A stretch of DNA of 64,000 bases from Pseudoalteromonas byunsanensis. GTDB taxonomy: Bacteria; Pseudomonadota; Gammaproteobacteria; Enterobacterales; Alteromonadaceae. A program made the position numbers and the translations under genes. Below the pieces are notes generated by a model that had not been told where the DNA came from, ran no database searches, and worked only from the letters and a program-made list of their open reading frames with translations. The stretch is taken from positions 272,088 to 336,087 of the forward strand of contig NZ_MNAN01000028.1 of the NCBI RefSeq assembly GCF_001854475.1, in the 5' to 3' direction. Positions 56,258 to 64,000 of this stretch are shown piece by piece. Positions within the stretch are counted from its first letter, which is position 1. Every line of letters starts with the position of its first letter.

Positions 56258-56997
56258 TGTCGTTCATTGATGTGCAAAACGCCTTTATGGCGCATATTCG
56301 AAACCCTGAAAAAGAAGCCGCTCCAAGTAATATCGAAAGTCGTCGGCTCGAAGTTTACACTGAGCTATTTTTTAATAATATCGAAGGCTTTGTTTCATCA
56401 GCATTCCCAGTTCTAAAAAGTCTATACGAAGAATCCGCTTGGCAAACACTGGTCAGGCAGTTTTTTGTTGAGCATGATTGTAAGTCACCTTACTTTTTAG
56501 AAATCAGTCAGGAGTTTTTATATTTCTTGCAGTTTGAGTATGAGTCTCAAGCAACGGACTCTGGGTTTATGTTGGAACTGGCTCACTATGAATGGTCGGA
56601 ATTAGATGTGGCTGTTTGTCAAAGTAGCGATGATTATTTCGCCATCTATGATATCGAGCAGCAACCATTGTACTTTAAAGATACCGCCAGAAACCTGAGT
56701 TATCAGTATCCTGTACATCAAATAAGTGAAGATTTTCAACCACAGCAGCCAAGTGAGCAGCCACACTATTTTGTGATTTATCGAGATGAACAAGAGGATG
56801 TCGCCTTCTTATCGTCTAACGCAATGACAGCAATGTTATTGCAAGCGATTGAGCAAAATCCGGGAGTTATGCTCAGAGAGCTAATCGAGCAGGTGCATCA
56901 ACAGCTACCACAATTTAGTTTTGAGCAACTCTATGCGGGAGCGCAGCAAACGTTGTCTGCCTTCACTGAGCTGGGGATTATAGCCACCAAAAACTAA
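56257..56997 (+). CDS. hvfC: HvfC: DUF2063 partner protein of the MNIO enzyme
   Basis: The 246-residue protein begins with the DUF2063 N-terminal domain: FIDVQNAFMAHIRNP, YTELFFNNIEGFVSSAFPVL and YFLEISQEFLYFLQ. DUF2063 proteins accompany DUF692 enzymes and are required for, or bind, the precursor (role known for MbnC/HvfC). The ATG at 56257 lies in TTGATG overlapping the hvfB stop, with AAGGAG eight bases before it. No DoxX-type HvfD follows. Confidence 0.93.
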   Translation: MSFIDVQNAFMAHIRNPEKEAAPSNIESRRLEVYTELFFNNIEGFVSSAFPVLKSLYEESAWQTLVRQFFVEHDCKSPYFLEISQEFLYFLQFEYESQATDSGFMLELAHYEWSELDVAVCQSSDDYFAIYDIEQQPLYFKDTARNLSYQYPVHQISEDFQPQQPSEQPHYFVIYRDEQEDVAFLSSNAMTAMLLQAIEQNPGVMLRELIEQVHQQLPQFSFEQLYAGAQQTLSAFTELGIIATKN

Positions 56998-57072
56998 CAT
57001 TAATACTTTAACCCTAAGGGCATATCGACTATTATGTGCGCCGTTTTGTCGTGCTAAAAATAAGGTAGTATT

Positions 57073-57195
57073 ATGTCTAAAGGTGAATTTAAAGATCCGT
57101 TCAATGCAACATATTTCATTGCATTTCTTGCTGTTTTTGCAGGCATCGGATGTTTAAATGCAATTCTTGGCTGGGCAACAGCACTTGCTGTTTAA
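57073..57195 (+). CDS. 40-residue membrane peptide, unrecognised
   Basis: The translation MSKGEFKDPFNATYFIAFLA then VFAGIGCLNAILGWATALAV has a single hydrophobic helix over most of its length and a short charged N-terminus. AAGGTAG sits about six bases before the ATG and a perfect terminator hairpin follows 20 bases after the stop, so it has all signs of an expressed gene. It lies 75 bases after hvfC and may belong to the operon or have its own promoter. I do not recognise the family. It could be a membrane partner of the RiPP system, a small regulatory peptide or an unrelated gene. Confidence 0.72.
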   Translation: MSKGEFKDPFNATYFIAFLAVFAGIGCLNAILGWATALAV

Positions 57196-57214
57196 GCGAG
57201 ATAAGAATTGAACA

Positions 57215-57236
57215 GGCTGCATTTGCAGCCTTTTTT
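57215..57236 (+). terminator. Intrinsic terminator after the 40-residue peptide gene
   Basis: GGCTGCA (57215-57221) pairs with TGCAGCC (57224-57230) around TT, followed by T6 (57231-57236). It also ends the hvf operon if co-transcribed. Confidence 0.92.
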
Positions 57237-57311
57237 GTACATTTATACAACGTTCTAAGCAGTTTCCTTCAGATTCCCTTTGCATAGCGTTCCATGTTTG
57301 GTCAATCTTGT

Positions 57312-57317
57312 TATAAT
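57312..57317 (+). promoter_or_regulatory. -10 element of the apt-dnaX promoter
   Basis: Consensus TATAAT at 57312-57317, 38 bases before the apt start codon. The -35 box is poorly conserved (GTTCCA at the expected spacing). Confidence 0.5.
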
Positions 57318-57354
57318 CAATGTTTTGAAAATTTATTTAACAAAGCGTGCCAAA

Positions 57355-57900
57355 ATGACACAAGTTAATTCGTCTATGATCAAAGACAGTATTGTTACTA
57401 TTCCTAATTACCCTAAACCGGGTATTATGTTTCGTGACGTAACAACGCTTATGGCAAATCCAGCAGCGTTTCAAGCAACCGTAGATAGTTTTGTAGCGGC
57501 TTATAAAGACCAAGGTTTTACAAAAATAATTGGTACTGAGTCTCGAGGTTTTATCTTCGGTGCGCCATTATCATATGCCTTAGGTATTCCTTTCATTCCG
57601 GTACGTAAGCCAGGTAAGTTACCAAGAGAAGTAATTTCTCAGTCTTACCAGTTAGAATATGGCGAGGACATTCTAGAGTTGCACGCTGATGCAATTGTAG
57701 AAGGAGACAAGGTGCTATTAGTAGATGACTTGTTGGCTACGGGTGGCACAATAGAAGCAACCGCTAAATTAGTTTCACGTTTAGGCGGTAATGCCACTGA
57801 CGCAGCATTCGTTGTTTCGTTACCAGAGCTTGGTGGTGAAAAGCGCGTGGTGGATATGGGCATTAAAGTACTTAAACTCGTAGAGTTCGAAGGCGAATAA
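57355..57900 (+). CDS. apt: Adenine phosphoribosyltransferase
   Basis: Apt salvages adenine to AMP with PRPP. The 181-residue protein has [54 protein letters not shown] and the PRPP motif [16 protein letters not shown]. The ATG at 57355 is chosen; the frame extends to a TTG at 57280 that would add 25 residues and place the -10 box inside the gene. dnaX follows one base after the stop, as in E. coli. Confidence 0.96.
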   Translation: MTQVNSSMIKDSIVTIPNYPKPGIMFRDVTTLMANPAAFQATVDSFVAAYKDQGFTKIIGTESRGFIFGAPLSYALGIPFIPVRKPGKLPREVISQSYQLEYGEDILELHADAIVEGDKVLLVDDLLATGGTIEATAKLVSRLGGNATDAAFVVSLPELGGEKRVVDMGIKVLKLVEFEGE

Positions 57901-57901
57901 T

Positions 57902-60148
57902 ATGAGCTATCAGGTTCTGGCAAGAAAGTGGCGTCCGCAAACATTCCACCAGTTGGTGGGACAGCAACATGTTAAGCAGGCATTGGTTAATGCGTTAAAT
58001 GAACAAAGGTTGCACCACGCTTACTTATTTACCGGAACTCGGGGCGTTGGTAAAACTACCATCGCCCGCATTTTTGCGAAAAGTCTTAATTGCGATCAGG
58101 GGATTACCTCTAACCCTTGCGGTCAATGTAGTAGCTGTCTGGACATTGAAGCTGGCAAATTTATTGATTTAATCGAAATTGATGCGGCTTCACGTACAAA
58201 AGTAGAAGACACCAGAGAAATTTTAGACAACGTGCAGTATGCACCCACTCGTGGTCGTTACAAAGTGTACCTGATAGATGAGGTGCACATGCTTTCTAAA
58301 CACAGTTTTAACGCCTTATTGAAAACCCTTGAAGAGCCACCACAGCACGTTAAGTTTTTGCTAGCAACAACAGATCCGCAAAAATTACCCGTGACAATTT
58401 TGTCACGCTGCTTGCAGTTCAATCTCAATGCGATGTCGCAACAAGAGATCATTACGCAACTGAGCGATATTTTGCCCAAAGAGCAAGTGAAGTTTGAGCA
58501 TCAAGCGCTTCAAGCGCTAGCAAAAGCAGCAGATGGTAGCATGCGTGATGCCTTGAGCTTGACTGACCAAGCGATTGCACAGACAAATGGTGATCTTACG
58601 CTTGTGGCTGTGCAGCAAATGCTGGGCTTGATGGATAGCGCGCATGCAGTTACTTTATTGACTGCAATCGCGTGTCAGGAAGCCGAAACACTCCTTCAAG
58701 CTGTGAACAATATCGCAATACAAAATGGCAATTTTGTCAGTGTGTTAGATGATTTGATAGCACTGACACATGCAATGCAACTCGCTCAGCTTGTGCCACA
58801 GGCGGCACGTTTAAGTGACTTTGACCCCGAAGATGTTGCGCTCCTTGCGCAGCAGATCGGACCCGAAAAAGTTCAGTTGTACTATCAGTTGCTACTTAAT
58901 GGTAAACGTGACTTGCAGTGGGCTCCGGAGCAAAAATTGGGGTTCGAGATGTTGATGCTACGTTTGTTGGCATTTGAGAAAACCAATTTACAAACAACCT
59001 CACCAGCAACATCTGCGCAACCAACAGAAGAGTCAAACAGTAAAGTCGGGGGTTTGCGGGCGCTACTTAATAAGTCGAACAATACCACGGCAAGCACGCC
59101 GGTGATTAAGTCTACGCAGCCCAATCCTGCCACTGAGGACGCAAAAAATGCTTCTCAACAAGCCGTGGCTGAACAACCAGTGACACAAGAGTCTGTCACA
59201 GAGCAAGTAGCCAAAGTAGCTGAGCAAGACCAGGCACATCCTGTTGAGTCGACTGAGACTGTTCAGCAAGCAGAGTTTGATGATATCGACGAGGCCCAGC
59301 AGCAAGAATTTTCACAACAGTATGAACAGGTGATGGCGCAAGCAAGTGAACAAGGCTTTACAGCCGCTCCTGAGCATCAATTAACTGAACAAGCCCATTC
59401 ACCTTCTACCGAGGTGCAGCAGGGAGAAGCTGCGACGCAGAACCTTGCTGATAAAGAGCAGCAAGCGCAATCTGCGATTGCACGTATTTTACAAAACCGG
59501 AATATCTCCGGTGCGGGTAAGTTGGTGCGAGCTTCGGAGGATGAAGCAAAAAAGCCCCAGGCGCAGTCAGCGCCGATAAGCCAAACGCCGACACCCATAA
59601 AAAAGAAAGCTGACTTTAAAACGCGACATAAAACCGATGAGAGCAAGCTAGCGCCTGAACTATTACAGCAAATAGCGCCGCCATCGCCTAGCAAAGAACA
59701 GGAGCCACAAGCACCGAGTATTCCCGTGCCGGACGATTTTAGCAGCCCAATTAGCGATATTAAGTTTGCCCACCAGCAAGACGAATGGGCGCACTTAATC
59801 AAACGCATGGGACTGGGCGGTCGAATGCGCCAATTTGCATTGCATTCAATTTTTACTAAAGACGGGCATATATTTAAGCTCGAAGTTGACCAAAGCCAAC
59901 AGCATTTAGACAGCCCTATGCTTAGGCAAAAATTAACAGCATCTTTGTGCGACATATACAGCTACGAAGTACAGTTAGAAATTAGCTTTGCACCGGGGGT
60001 AATAGACTCACCGTATTTAATCCAGCAAAAAATTGATGCAGATCGTTATCAGCAAGCGCTGGATGTAATTAACCAAGATACAAACGTGGTACAGTTTGTA
60101 GAAGAATTTGACGCAACGGTAGATGAAAATACCGTTCAGGCATTGTAA
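57902..60148 (+). CDS. dnaX: DNA polymerase III subunits tau (full length) and gamma (by frameshift)
   Basis: DnaX is the clamp-loader ATPase. The N-terminal AAA+ part has the P-loop FTGTRGVGKTTIARIFAKSL, zinc-binding Cys (NPCGQCSSCLDIE), Walker B YLIDEVHMLSKHSFNALLKT and the sensor segment. The middle is a low-complexity Gln/Glu/Ser linker, and the C-terminal tau domain binds DnaB and the polymerase. Tau is 748 residues. A -1 frameshift cassette at 59536-59574 would yield a 570-residue gamma ending at TGA 59611-59613. The reading frame of tau is uninterrupted. Confidence 0.97.
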   Translation: MSYQVLARKWRPQTFHQLVGQQHVKQALVNALNEQRLHHAYLFTGTRGVGKTTIARIFAKSLNCDQGITSNPCGQCSSCLDIEAGKFIDLIEIDAASRTKVEDTREILDNVQYAPTRGRYKVYLIDEVHMLSKHSFNALLKTLEEPPQHVKFLLATTDPQKLPVTILSRCLQFNLNAMSQQEIITQLSDILPKEQVKFEHQALQALAKAADGSMRDALSLTDQAIAQTNGDLTLVAVQQMLGLMDSAHAVTLLTAIACQEAETLLQAVNNIAIQNGNFVSVLDDLIALTHAMQLAQLVPQAARLSDFDPEDVALLAQQIGPEKVQLYYQLLLNGKRDLQWAPEQKLGFEMLMLRLLAFEKTNLQTTSPATSAQPTEESNSKVGGLRALLNKSNNTTASTPVIKSTQPNPATEDAKNASQQAVAEQPVTQESVTEQVAKVAEQDQAHPVESTETVQQAEFDDIDEAQQQEFSQQYEQVMAQASEQGFTAAPEHQLTEQAHSPSTEVQQGEAATQNLADKEQQAQSAIARILQNRNISGAGKLVRASEDEAKKPQAQSAPISQTPTPIKKKADFKTRHKTDESKLAPELLQQIAPPSPSKEQEPQAPSIPVPDDFSSPISDIKFAHQQDEWAHLIKRMGLGGRMRQFALHSIFTKDGHIFKLEVDQSQQHLDSPMLRQKLTASLCDIYSYEVQLEISFAPGVIDSPYLIQQKIDADRYQQALDVINQDTNVVQFVEEFDATVDENTVQAL
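59536..59613 (+). promoter_or_regulatory. Programmed -1 frameshift cassette in dnaX
   Basis: In frame are GGAGG (59536-59540, Shine-Dalgarno-like), the slippery heptamer A_AAA_AAG (59548-59554), and a hairpin GGCGC/GCGCC (59560-59574) five bases downstream. A second A_AAA_AAG lies at 59599-59605. The -1 frame reads to TGA at 59611-59613 from either site, giving 570 residues. E. coli dnaX uses the same heptamer, upstream Shine-Dalgarno and hairpin. Confidence 0.85.
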
Positions 60149-60205
60149 TCAAGTACAATAGCCCTTATCTTTTAGCCCAATTGAATTGATGTAAGAGAGC
60201 ATATT

Positions 60206-60532
60206 ATGTTTAAAGGTGGAATGGGTAACATGATGAAGCAAGCGCAGCAAATGCAAGAGCGCATGCAAAAAGCCCAAGAAGACATTAAAAACTTAGAAGT
60301 AACAGGCGAAGCTGGCGCAGGATTAGTTAAAGTAACTATGCTAGGTAGCCACAACGTACGTCGTGTAGAAATTGACGAAAGCTTGATGGAAGACGACAAA
60401 GACATGATTGAAGACCTACTCGCAGCAGCATGTAACGATGCAGTGCGCCGCGTAGCGGAAGAGTCTGAAAAGAAAATGTCAGAGATCACAGGCGGTATGC
60501 AACTACCACCTGGCTTCAAAATGCCGTTCTAA
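60206..60532 (+). CDS. ybaB: YbaB/EbfC nucleoid-associated protein
   Basis: The 108-residue DNA-binding dimer has [20 protein letters not shown] and [20 protein letters not shown], characteristic of YbaB. It follows dnaX as in E. coli. The usual next gene, recR, is missing here; a terminator and an unrelated protease gene follow instead. Spacing to dnaX is 57 bases. Confidence 0.96.
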   Translation: MFKGGMGNMMKQAQQMQERMQKAQEDIKNLEVTGEAGAGLVKVTMLGSHNVRRVEIDESLMEDDKDMIEDLLAAACNDAVRRVAEESEKKMSEITGGMQLPPGFKMPF

Positions 60533-60600
60533 TTAGACGTTTTGCATATCGAGCTGGTCTGTTTTTCCTCTGTTAGGCAGGTATAGAATTAGCACTATAA

Positions 60601-60634
60601 AAAAGCTCAGTTATTAAATTTCCTGAGCTTTTTT
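60601..60634. terminator. Terminator between ybaB and the protease gene (bidirectional)
   Basis: AAAAGCTCAG (60601-60610) pairs perfectly with CTGAGCTTTT (60623-60632), loop of 12, with T-rich tails in both directions. Confidence 0.9.
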
Positions 60635-60671
60635 GTTTTATATGGTCATATGTTTTGGGAAGAGGGCGGCC

Positions 60672-62933
60672 TTAGTCTACCGTTCTTGCACATACCACGT
60701 GATACTTATCGTCTTTACTGGAATTCATCCAATGACTAGTACCATTACCATAGACGACGTAGGCATTTAATGGATTATGTGCTGGCCCTGTTAGTGCCCA
60801 AAATAGGAATTGAATGCTGCCTGATGAGAGTTCTAAAACAAACAGAGGCGGTTGTGTGCGTTGTATTGCATCTCTAAGCTCTTCAATATGAGGAAGTCGC
60901 CAATCAGTATGGCCATAATCTTGGATTGAATTACAGTGCGCTTTAGCATCTGACCAATTAAGTTTAGGTGCTTGTTCTTTGCTAATTGCTTGCCATTCGA
61001 GCACCGCATTGGGGTCGTAAGGGTCACTTTGTTGAATATTGGCGGCGAACAATTCTACAGCTTGTGCTTCATCCTCTGATGCATTAATAATCAAGCTGCC
61101 GTAGCTTGCTTCATTTTTATCTCTTTTGACGACAATATCGCAAGCTTCATTGGGTGACAAAACAGAAGATCCACACCCATTTAGCTCAACGCTAAATGCA
61201 GTGGCGTTTCTGCCACTGACTTCTACATCACTAATCGCAACATTTTCGTTGGATATGTTACGTACAGCAATTGATTTTCTTAGCTCAGAGCTGCCCTTAA
61301 ATTCAGTCACTCTGGATGGGGCTAACGCCAGCTTTGGTACTGATATTTTTATATCGGCCGACAGGTTTTCGCCTTCACCTGTTACTGACAGCACTGAAAA
61401 AGACACACCTCGGTACTTATCAACAAATGGTTTGTGCTGGTTTATTACCGATGAGAACCAGTAGTAATCGACTAAATCATTGGTTACTTTATTTTGTGTT
61501 GAAATATCATTGTTTCTAACGATGACATCATAGTCTATTCTTCGCGCTTGAAATTGTACCTTATCATAGTTACCAGCGGCCGATCTTAGTTCAATGAAGT
61601 AGTGAAGAGGCTTACCTCGGCCGTCAAAGCCAATTGGAATTTGCAAGAGCTTGACGCCCTCAGATGGCATACTAGATTGCCTTAAAGTATACGTACCATC
61701 TTGTGTTACGGTTTTAACTTGCTCCTCGTCAAACCAGCCGGCCATCGCTCTCCATACACTCGAATACAAAGGGTACTGATAATCTGATCCCATCGTGTCA
61801 TGGTAATGCGAATATGCACCGCCATTACCTTCACAGTATTGAGAGTTATTTTTATCAATCAGACTTGAAGGCTGACTAGTGCAGCGATAACTGAGTGAGT
61901 GAGCAAAACCTAGAGTATGCCCATACTCGTGTGCTATCCGCCCAGGCTTGTTACAGCCCATATCATAACCGCTTAATACCATCAGATACCCTGAATATTC
62001 GTAATGATTACCTCGACTCATTTTACTTTGATATGCATAACAGCCGGGGCTACCCTTATAGCTGTCTTTAGCGACGATGATAAGGCGATCTATGTTGGTT
62101 AAATCACGTTTAGCAGCGAGACTTGACACAACGTCATTTTGAAACTCAGTGTATGCTCTTGTGTAAGTTGAGTTAGGGCCAAAGTAATAGTTTGATTGTT
62201 TCTCAAGGGTTGTCCAATCTAAAAATTCGGCGTCAATCCACGACTTACCGTTGGAATTATCAATCAAAAAGTGATTAAGGGAATTAGGATTGTCTCTTAT
62301 CAGTCTTTTGAGGTGGTCAAGGGTAATGGTTTTTTCATTGTTGTCTGGAAAGTTAACCAATGCGACTAGTGTACGCTGGCTACCAACGCTATCAGAGGTA
62401 GCAACTGTATTTCTTTGGGAAAATGATACCTTGAGATCACAGTTTCGCTTTAATTTAGGGCTAGTTCGAAAAGTGTTACCTAGTAACTTACCTTTGCACC
62501 CTTTGATAGAGGCGATTTCATAACCGGCATTTGCGGTAATAGTAAAACTAGCTTGTTGGCCGGTAAGGAAAGTGAGTGTGTGTGGGGTAACTTGGCCATT
62601 TTCGGTTGTTGAACTACTGACTGTAACCTTTTTTGATTTGAAGCGATTTGTGCCACGACAGTTGGGCAAAGAGTTTATAGTGCTATCTATATTTGTGTCT
62701 AAAGCGCCATTGCAGTTTGTCACTTTATCAATTACATCTTCTTGTTGCACTGGGTTGGTAGGTACAGTTGGTGTTACACCTCCGGCACCGAGAGCTGAGC
62801 TAGATAGATGGTATCGAGATAAATTTGCGTTATCAGTGTTGGGTTGTTCGCTGGCATTATTATTAAAACTTAAAAGCATAACAATGAGCGGGATTGTGAA
62901 ATGGGCACAGCTATTTTTCGAAAGCTTAACCAT
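60672..62933 (-). CDS. Secreted metzincin-like protease with C-terminal DUF1566 (Lcl) domain
   Basis: The 753-residue precursor has a signal peptide (HFTIPLIVMLLSFNNNASEQ). Residues about 100-172 form an InlB-type bacterial repeat domain with Cys (VTVSSSTTENGQVTPHTLTF, GYEIASIKGCKGKLLGN). A catalytic domain with HEYGHTLGFAH follows at 335-345, the HExxHxxGxxH zinc motif of metzincins, related to M6-like and Ulilysin-type proteases. The middle region (about 545-635) is an immunoglobulin-like anchor, and the last 110 residues are DUF1566/Lcl (HTDWRLPHIEELRDAI). It probably acts outside the cell. The full substrate is unknown. It is isolated, with a terminator before ybaB and repeats upstream. 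Confidence 0.85.
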   Translation of the reverse strand: MVKLSKNSCAHFTIPLIVMLLSFNNNASEQPNTDNANLSRYHLSSSALGAGGVTPTVPTNPVQQEDVIDKVTNCNGALDTNIDSTINSLPNCRGTNRFKSKKVTVSSSTTENGQVTPHTLTFLTGQQASFTITANAGYEIASIKGCKGKLLGNTFRTSPKLKRNCDLKVSFSQRNTVATSDSVGSQRTLVALVNFPDNNEKTITLDHLKRLIRDNPNSLNHFLIDNSNGKSWIDAEFLDWTTLEKQSNYYFGPNSTYTRAYTEFQNDVVSSLAAKRDLTNIDRLIIVAKDSYKGSPGCYAYQSKMSRGNHYEYSGYLMVLSGYDMGCNKPGRIAHEYGHTLGFAHSLSYRCTSQPSSLIDKNNSQYCEGNGGAYSHYHDTMGSDYQYPLYSSVWRAMAGWFDEEQVKTVTQDGTYTLRQSSMPSEGVKLLQIPIGFDGRGKPLHYFIELRSAAGNYDKVQFQARRIDYDVIVRNNDISTQNKVTNDLVDYYWFSSVINQHKPFVDKYRGVSFSVLSVTGEGENLSADIKISVPKLALAPSRVTEFKGSSELRKSIAVRNISNENVAISDVEVSGRNATAFSVELNGCGSSVLSPNEACDIVVKRDKNEASYGSLIINASEDEAQAVELFAANIQQSDPYDPNAVLEWQAISKEQAPKLNWSDAKAHCNSIQDYGHTDWRLPHIEELRDAIQRTQPPLFVLELSSGSIQFLFWALTGPAHNPLNAYVVYGNGTSHWMNSSKDDKYHVVCARTVD

Positions 62934-63428
62934 GAGTAATTCCTTTATTGTGTATATTACTCAACCAGTAATGCTCAAAATTGATTGGCAGTTTAAACAA
63001 ATCAATTCTAACCACATGAATTGAAATTAGAACAAGATAGTCAATTCCATTTGGCTTGTACACTTATCTGCTCGTCGCCAGACGAAGTATGAATCGTGAT
63101 GCCTGCTCAAACTTAGAATCCATAAGTTGGAAGAGCCAGAAAATGCAAAGTTGAAACAAAGGAGCACTTCATTGTTTTAGCACTGACAACAACCAGAACC
63201 ATGAACAGTGCATAATTACAAATTCAAATTTATGTTTTAACTAAGCGTCGAAGTAAAGGTATAGTCTGGAAAGTAAGTAAAAGTTGGCAATATGGGATTA
63301 CATGCAATTACAAGTGGTCACAAAAAGGGCTCTTTATGATCATTACCCACCAAAATATTGTCTGATTTCTCAGTTGTTTATTTCCTAAAAGGTCATAATA
63401 AAAAGAGATTGTAGCGGTGTGTGAAATT
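62934..63428. other. Non-coding region upstream of the protease gene
   Basis: About 500 bases with no plausible gene on either strand. It presumably holds the protease promoter; no operator was recognised. Confidence 0.6.
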
Positions 63429-64000
63429 AGCGTTACTCTAAACCTGCTCTGAACCTATTTGACGTCCACAACCTACTCGCCGTCCTGAATCTACTCGTCA
63501 CCCTAAACCTATTCGTCACCCTGAACTTGTTTCAGGGTCTTTGCCGTTTAAGTGTTGCTTATAAAAACCAGATCCTGACCTTCGTCAGGATGACGAAAGG
63601 TGCGAGGCTTTGGGTGAATGTGAAGTTAGCGTTACTCTAAACCTGCTCTGAACCTATTTGACGTCCAGAACCTATTCGCCGTCCTGAACCTACTCGTCAC
63701 CCTGAACTTGTTTCAGGGTCTTTGCCGTTTAAGTGTTGTTTATAGAAACCAGATCCTGACCTTCGTCAGGATGACGAAAGGTGCGGGGCTTTGGGTGAAT
63801 GTGAAGTTAGCGTTGCCCTGAACCTGTTCTGAATCTATTTGACGTTCAGAACCTATTCGTCATCTTGAACCTACTCGTTATCCTGAACCTATTCGTCACC
63901 CTAAACCTACTCGTCACCCTGAACTTGTTTCAGGGTCTTTGCCGTTTAAGTGTTGTTTATAGAAACCAGATCCTGACCTTCGTCAGGATGACGAAAGGTG
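63429..64000. repeat. Long tandem repeats with CCTGAAC/GTCAGGAT hairpins
   Basis: Three successive units begin with AGCGTTACTCTAAACCTGCT or a close variant at about 63429, 63628 and 63809 (periods 199 and 181; the third runs off the window). Each contains CACCCTGAACTTGTTTCAGG, with short CGTCACCCTGAACCTA subrepeats, and ATCCTGACCTTCGTCAGGAT, a perfect 8-bp hairpin. No coding capacity was seen. Units resemble dispersed intergenic repeats of marine gammaproteobacteria. Confidence 0.9.

Noticed and set aside
63429..64000. CRISPR array
   Set aside because: Units are about 180-200 bases with internal hairpins, not short repeats with unique spacers, and no cas genes are present.

Overview
The window is chromosomal DNA of a marine gammaproteobacterium, most likely an Alteromonadales member close to Pseudoalteromonas. 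This is inferred from about 40-45 percent G+C, conserved gammaproteobacterial gene orders (uvrY-uvrC-pgsA-tRNA Gly/Cys/Leu, dapB-carA-carB-greA, pabB-nudL-sdaA, apt-dnaX-ybaB), a DUF3450-TtpC-ExbB-ExbD-TonB-TPR operon typical of Vibrio and Alteromonadales, and many TonB-linked and secreted proteins. It is almost entirely coding; no integrase, phage module, CRISPR array or intact insertion sequence was seen.

Layout. 1-4.7 kb: truncated bamE, a GIY-YIG protein, a secreted M28 peptidase, a transglutaminase-like/TPR lipoprotein and a chemoreceptor. 5-7.5 kb: ilvC with divergent ilvY. 7.7-14.1 kb: a probably Fur-controlled iron locus (DUF4856 lipoprotein, imelysin-like lipoprotein, TonB-dependent receptor) followed by a fatty acid hydroxylase/sterol desaturase family protein. 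14-23.4 kb: DUF3820 protein, degenerate EAL-HDOD protein, PutP, periplasmic binding protein, cysK, CBM9/DUF5916 outer-membrane protein, dicarboxylate symporter. 23.5-28 kb: uvrY-uvrC-pgsA and a nine-gene tRNA array (4 Gly, 2 Cys, 3 Leu) with a decayed 5' half of tRNA-Gly in front of every tRNA-Gly. 28-32.6 kb: two unrecognised proteins, an OmpK/Tsx-like channel, an NhaC-family antiporter. 32.8-39.5 kb: dapB, carAB (with a terminator-like leader hairpin), greA, a small rhomboid protease. 39.6-46.8 kb: sdaA/nudL/pabB, fumarase, leucine-type dehydrogenase, a CAT-like acetyltransferase. 47-52.2 kb: the TonB2-type energy-transduction operon. 52.2-54.6 kb: lipoprotein, DksA-like protein, dusC. 54.7-57.2 kb: an HvfABC-type RiPP operon. 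57.3-60.5 kb: apt-dnaX-ybaB. 60.7-62.9 kb: a secreted HExxHxxGxxH protease. 63.4-64 kb: non-coding long repeats.

The most notable system is at 54,764-56,997. It encodes an exported precursor with 18 EGKCG motifs in a 17-residue tandem repeat, a DUF692 multinuclear iron oxidase (HvfB/MNIO) and its DUF2063 partner (HvfC). Together they match the recently described copper-binding cysteine-modified RiPPs (HvfA/bufferin class), here with an unusually long precursor. A perfect 9-bp hairpin separates precursor from enzymes, and a previously unlisted 40-residue membrane peptide gene with its own ribosome-binding site and terminator follows.

Other points of note are a complete programmed -1 frameshift cassette in dnaX, the tRNA-Gly fragments, a possible attenuator before carA, and a short inverted pair of IS3-like ends after putP. 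All functional calls are from reading the sequence and knowledge of families; no searches were run.
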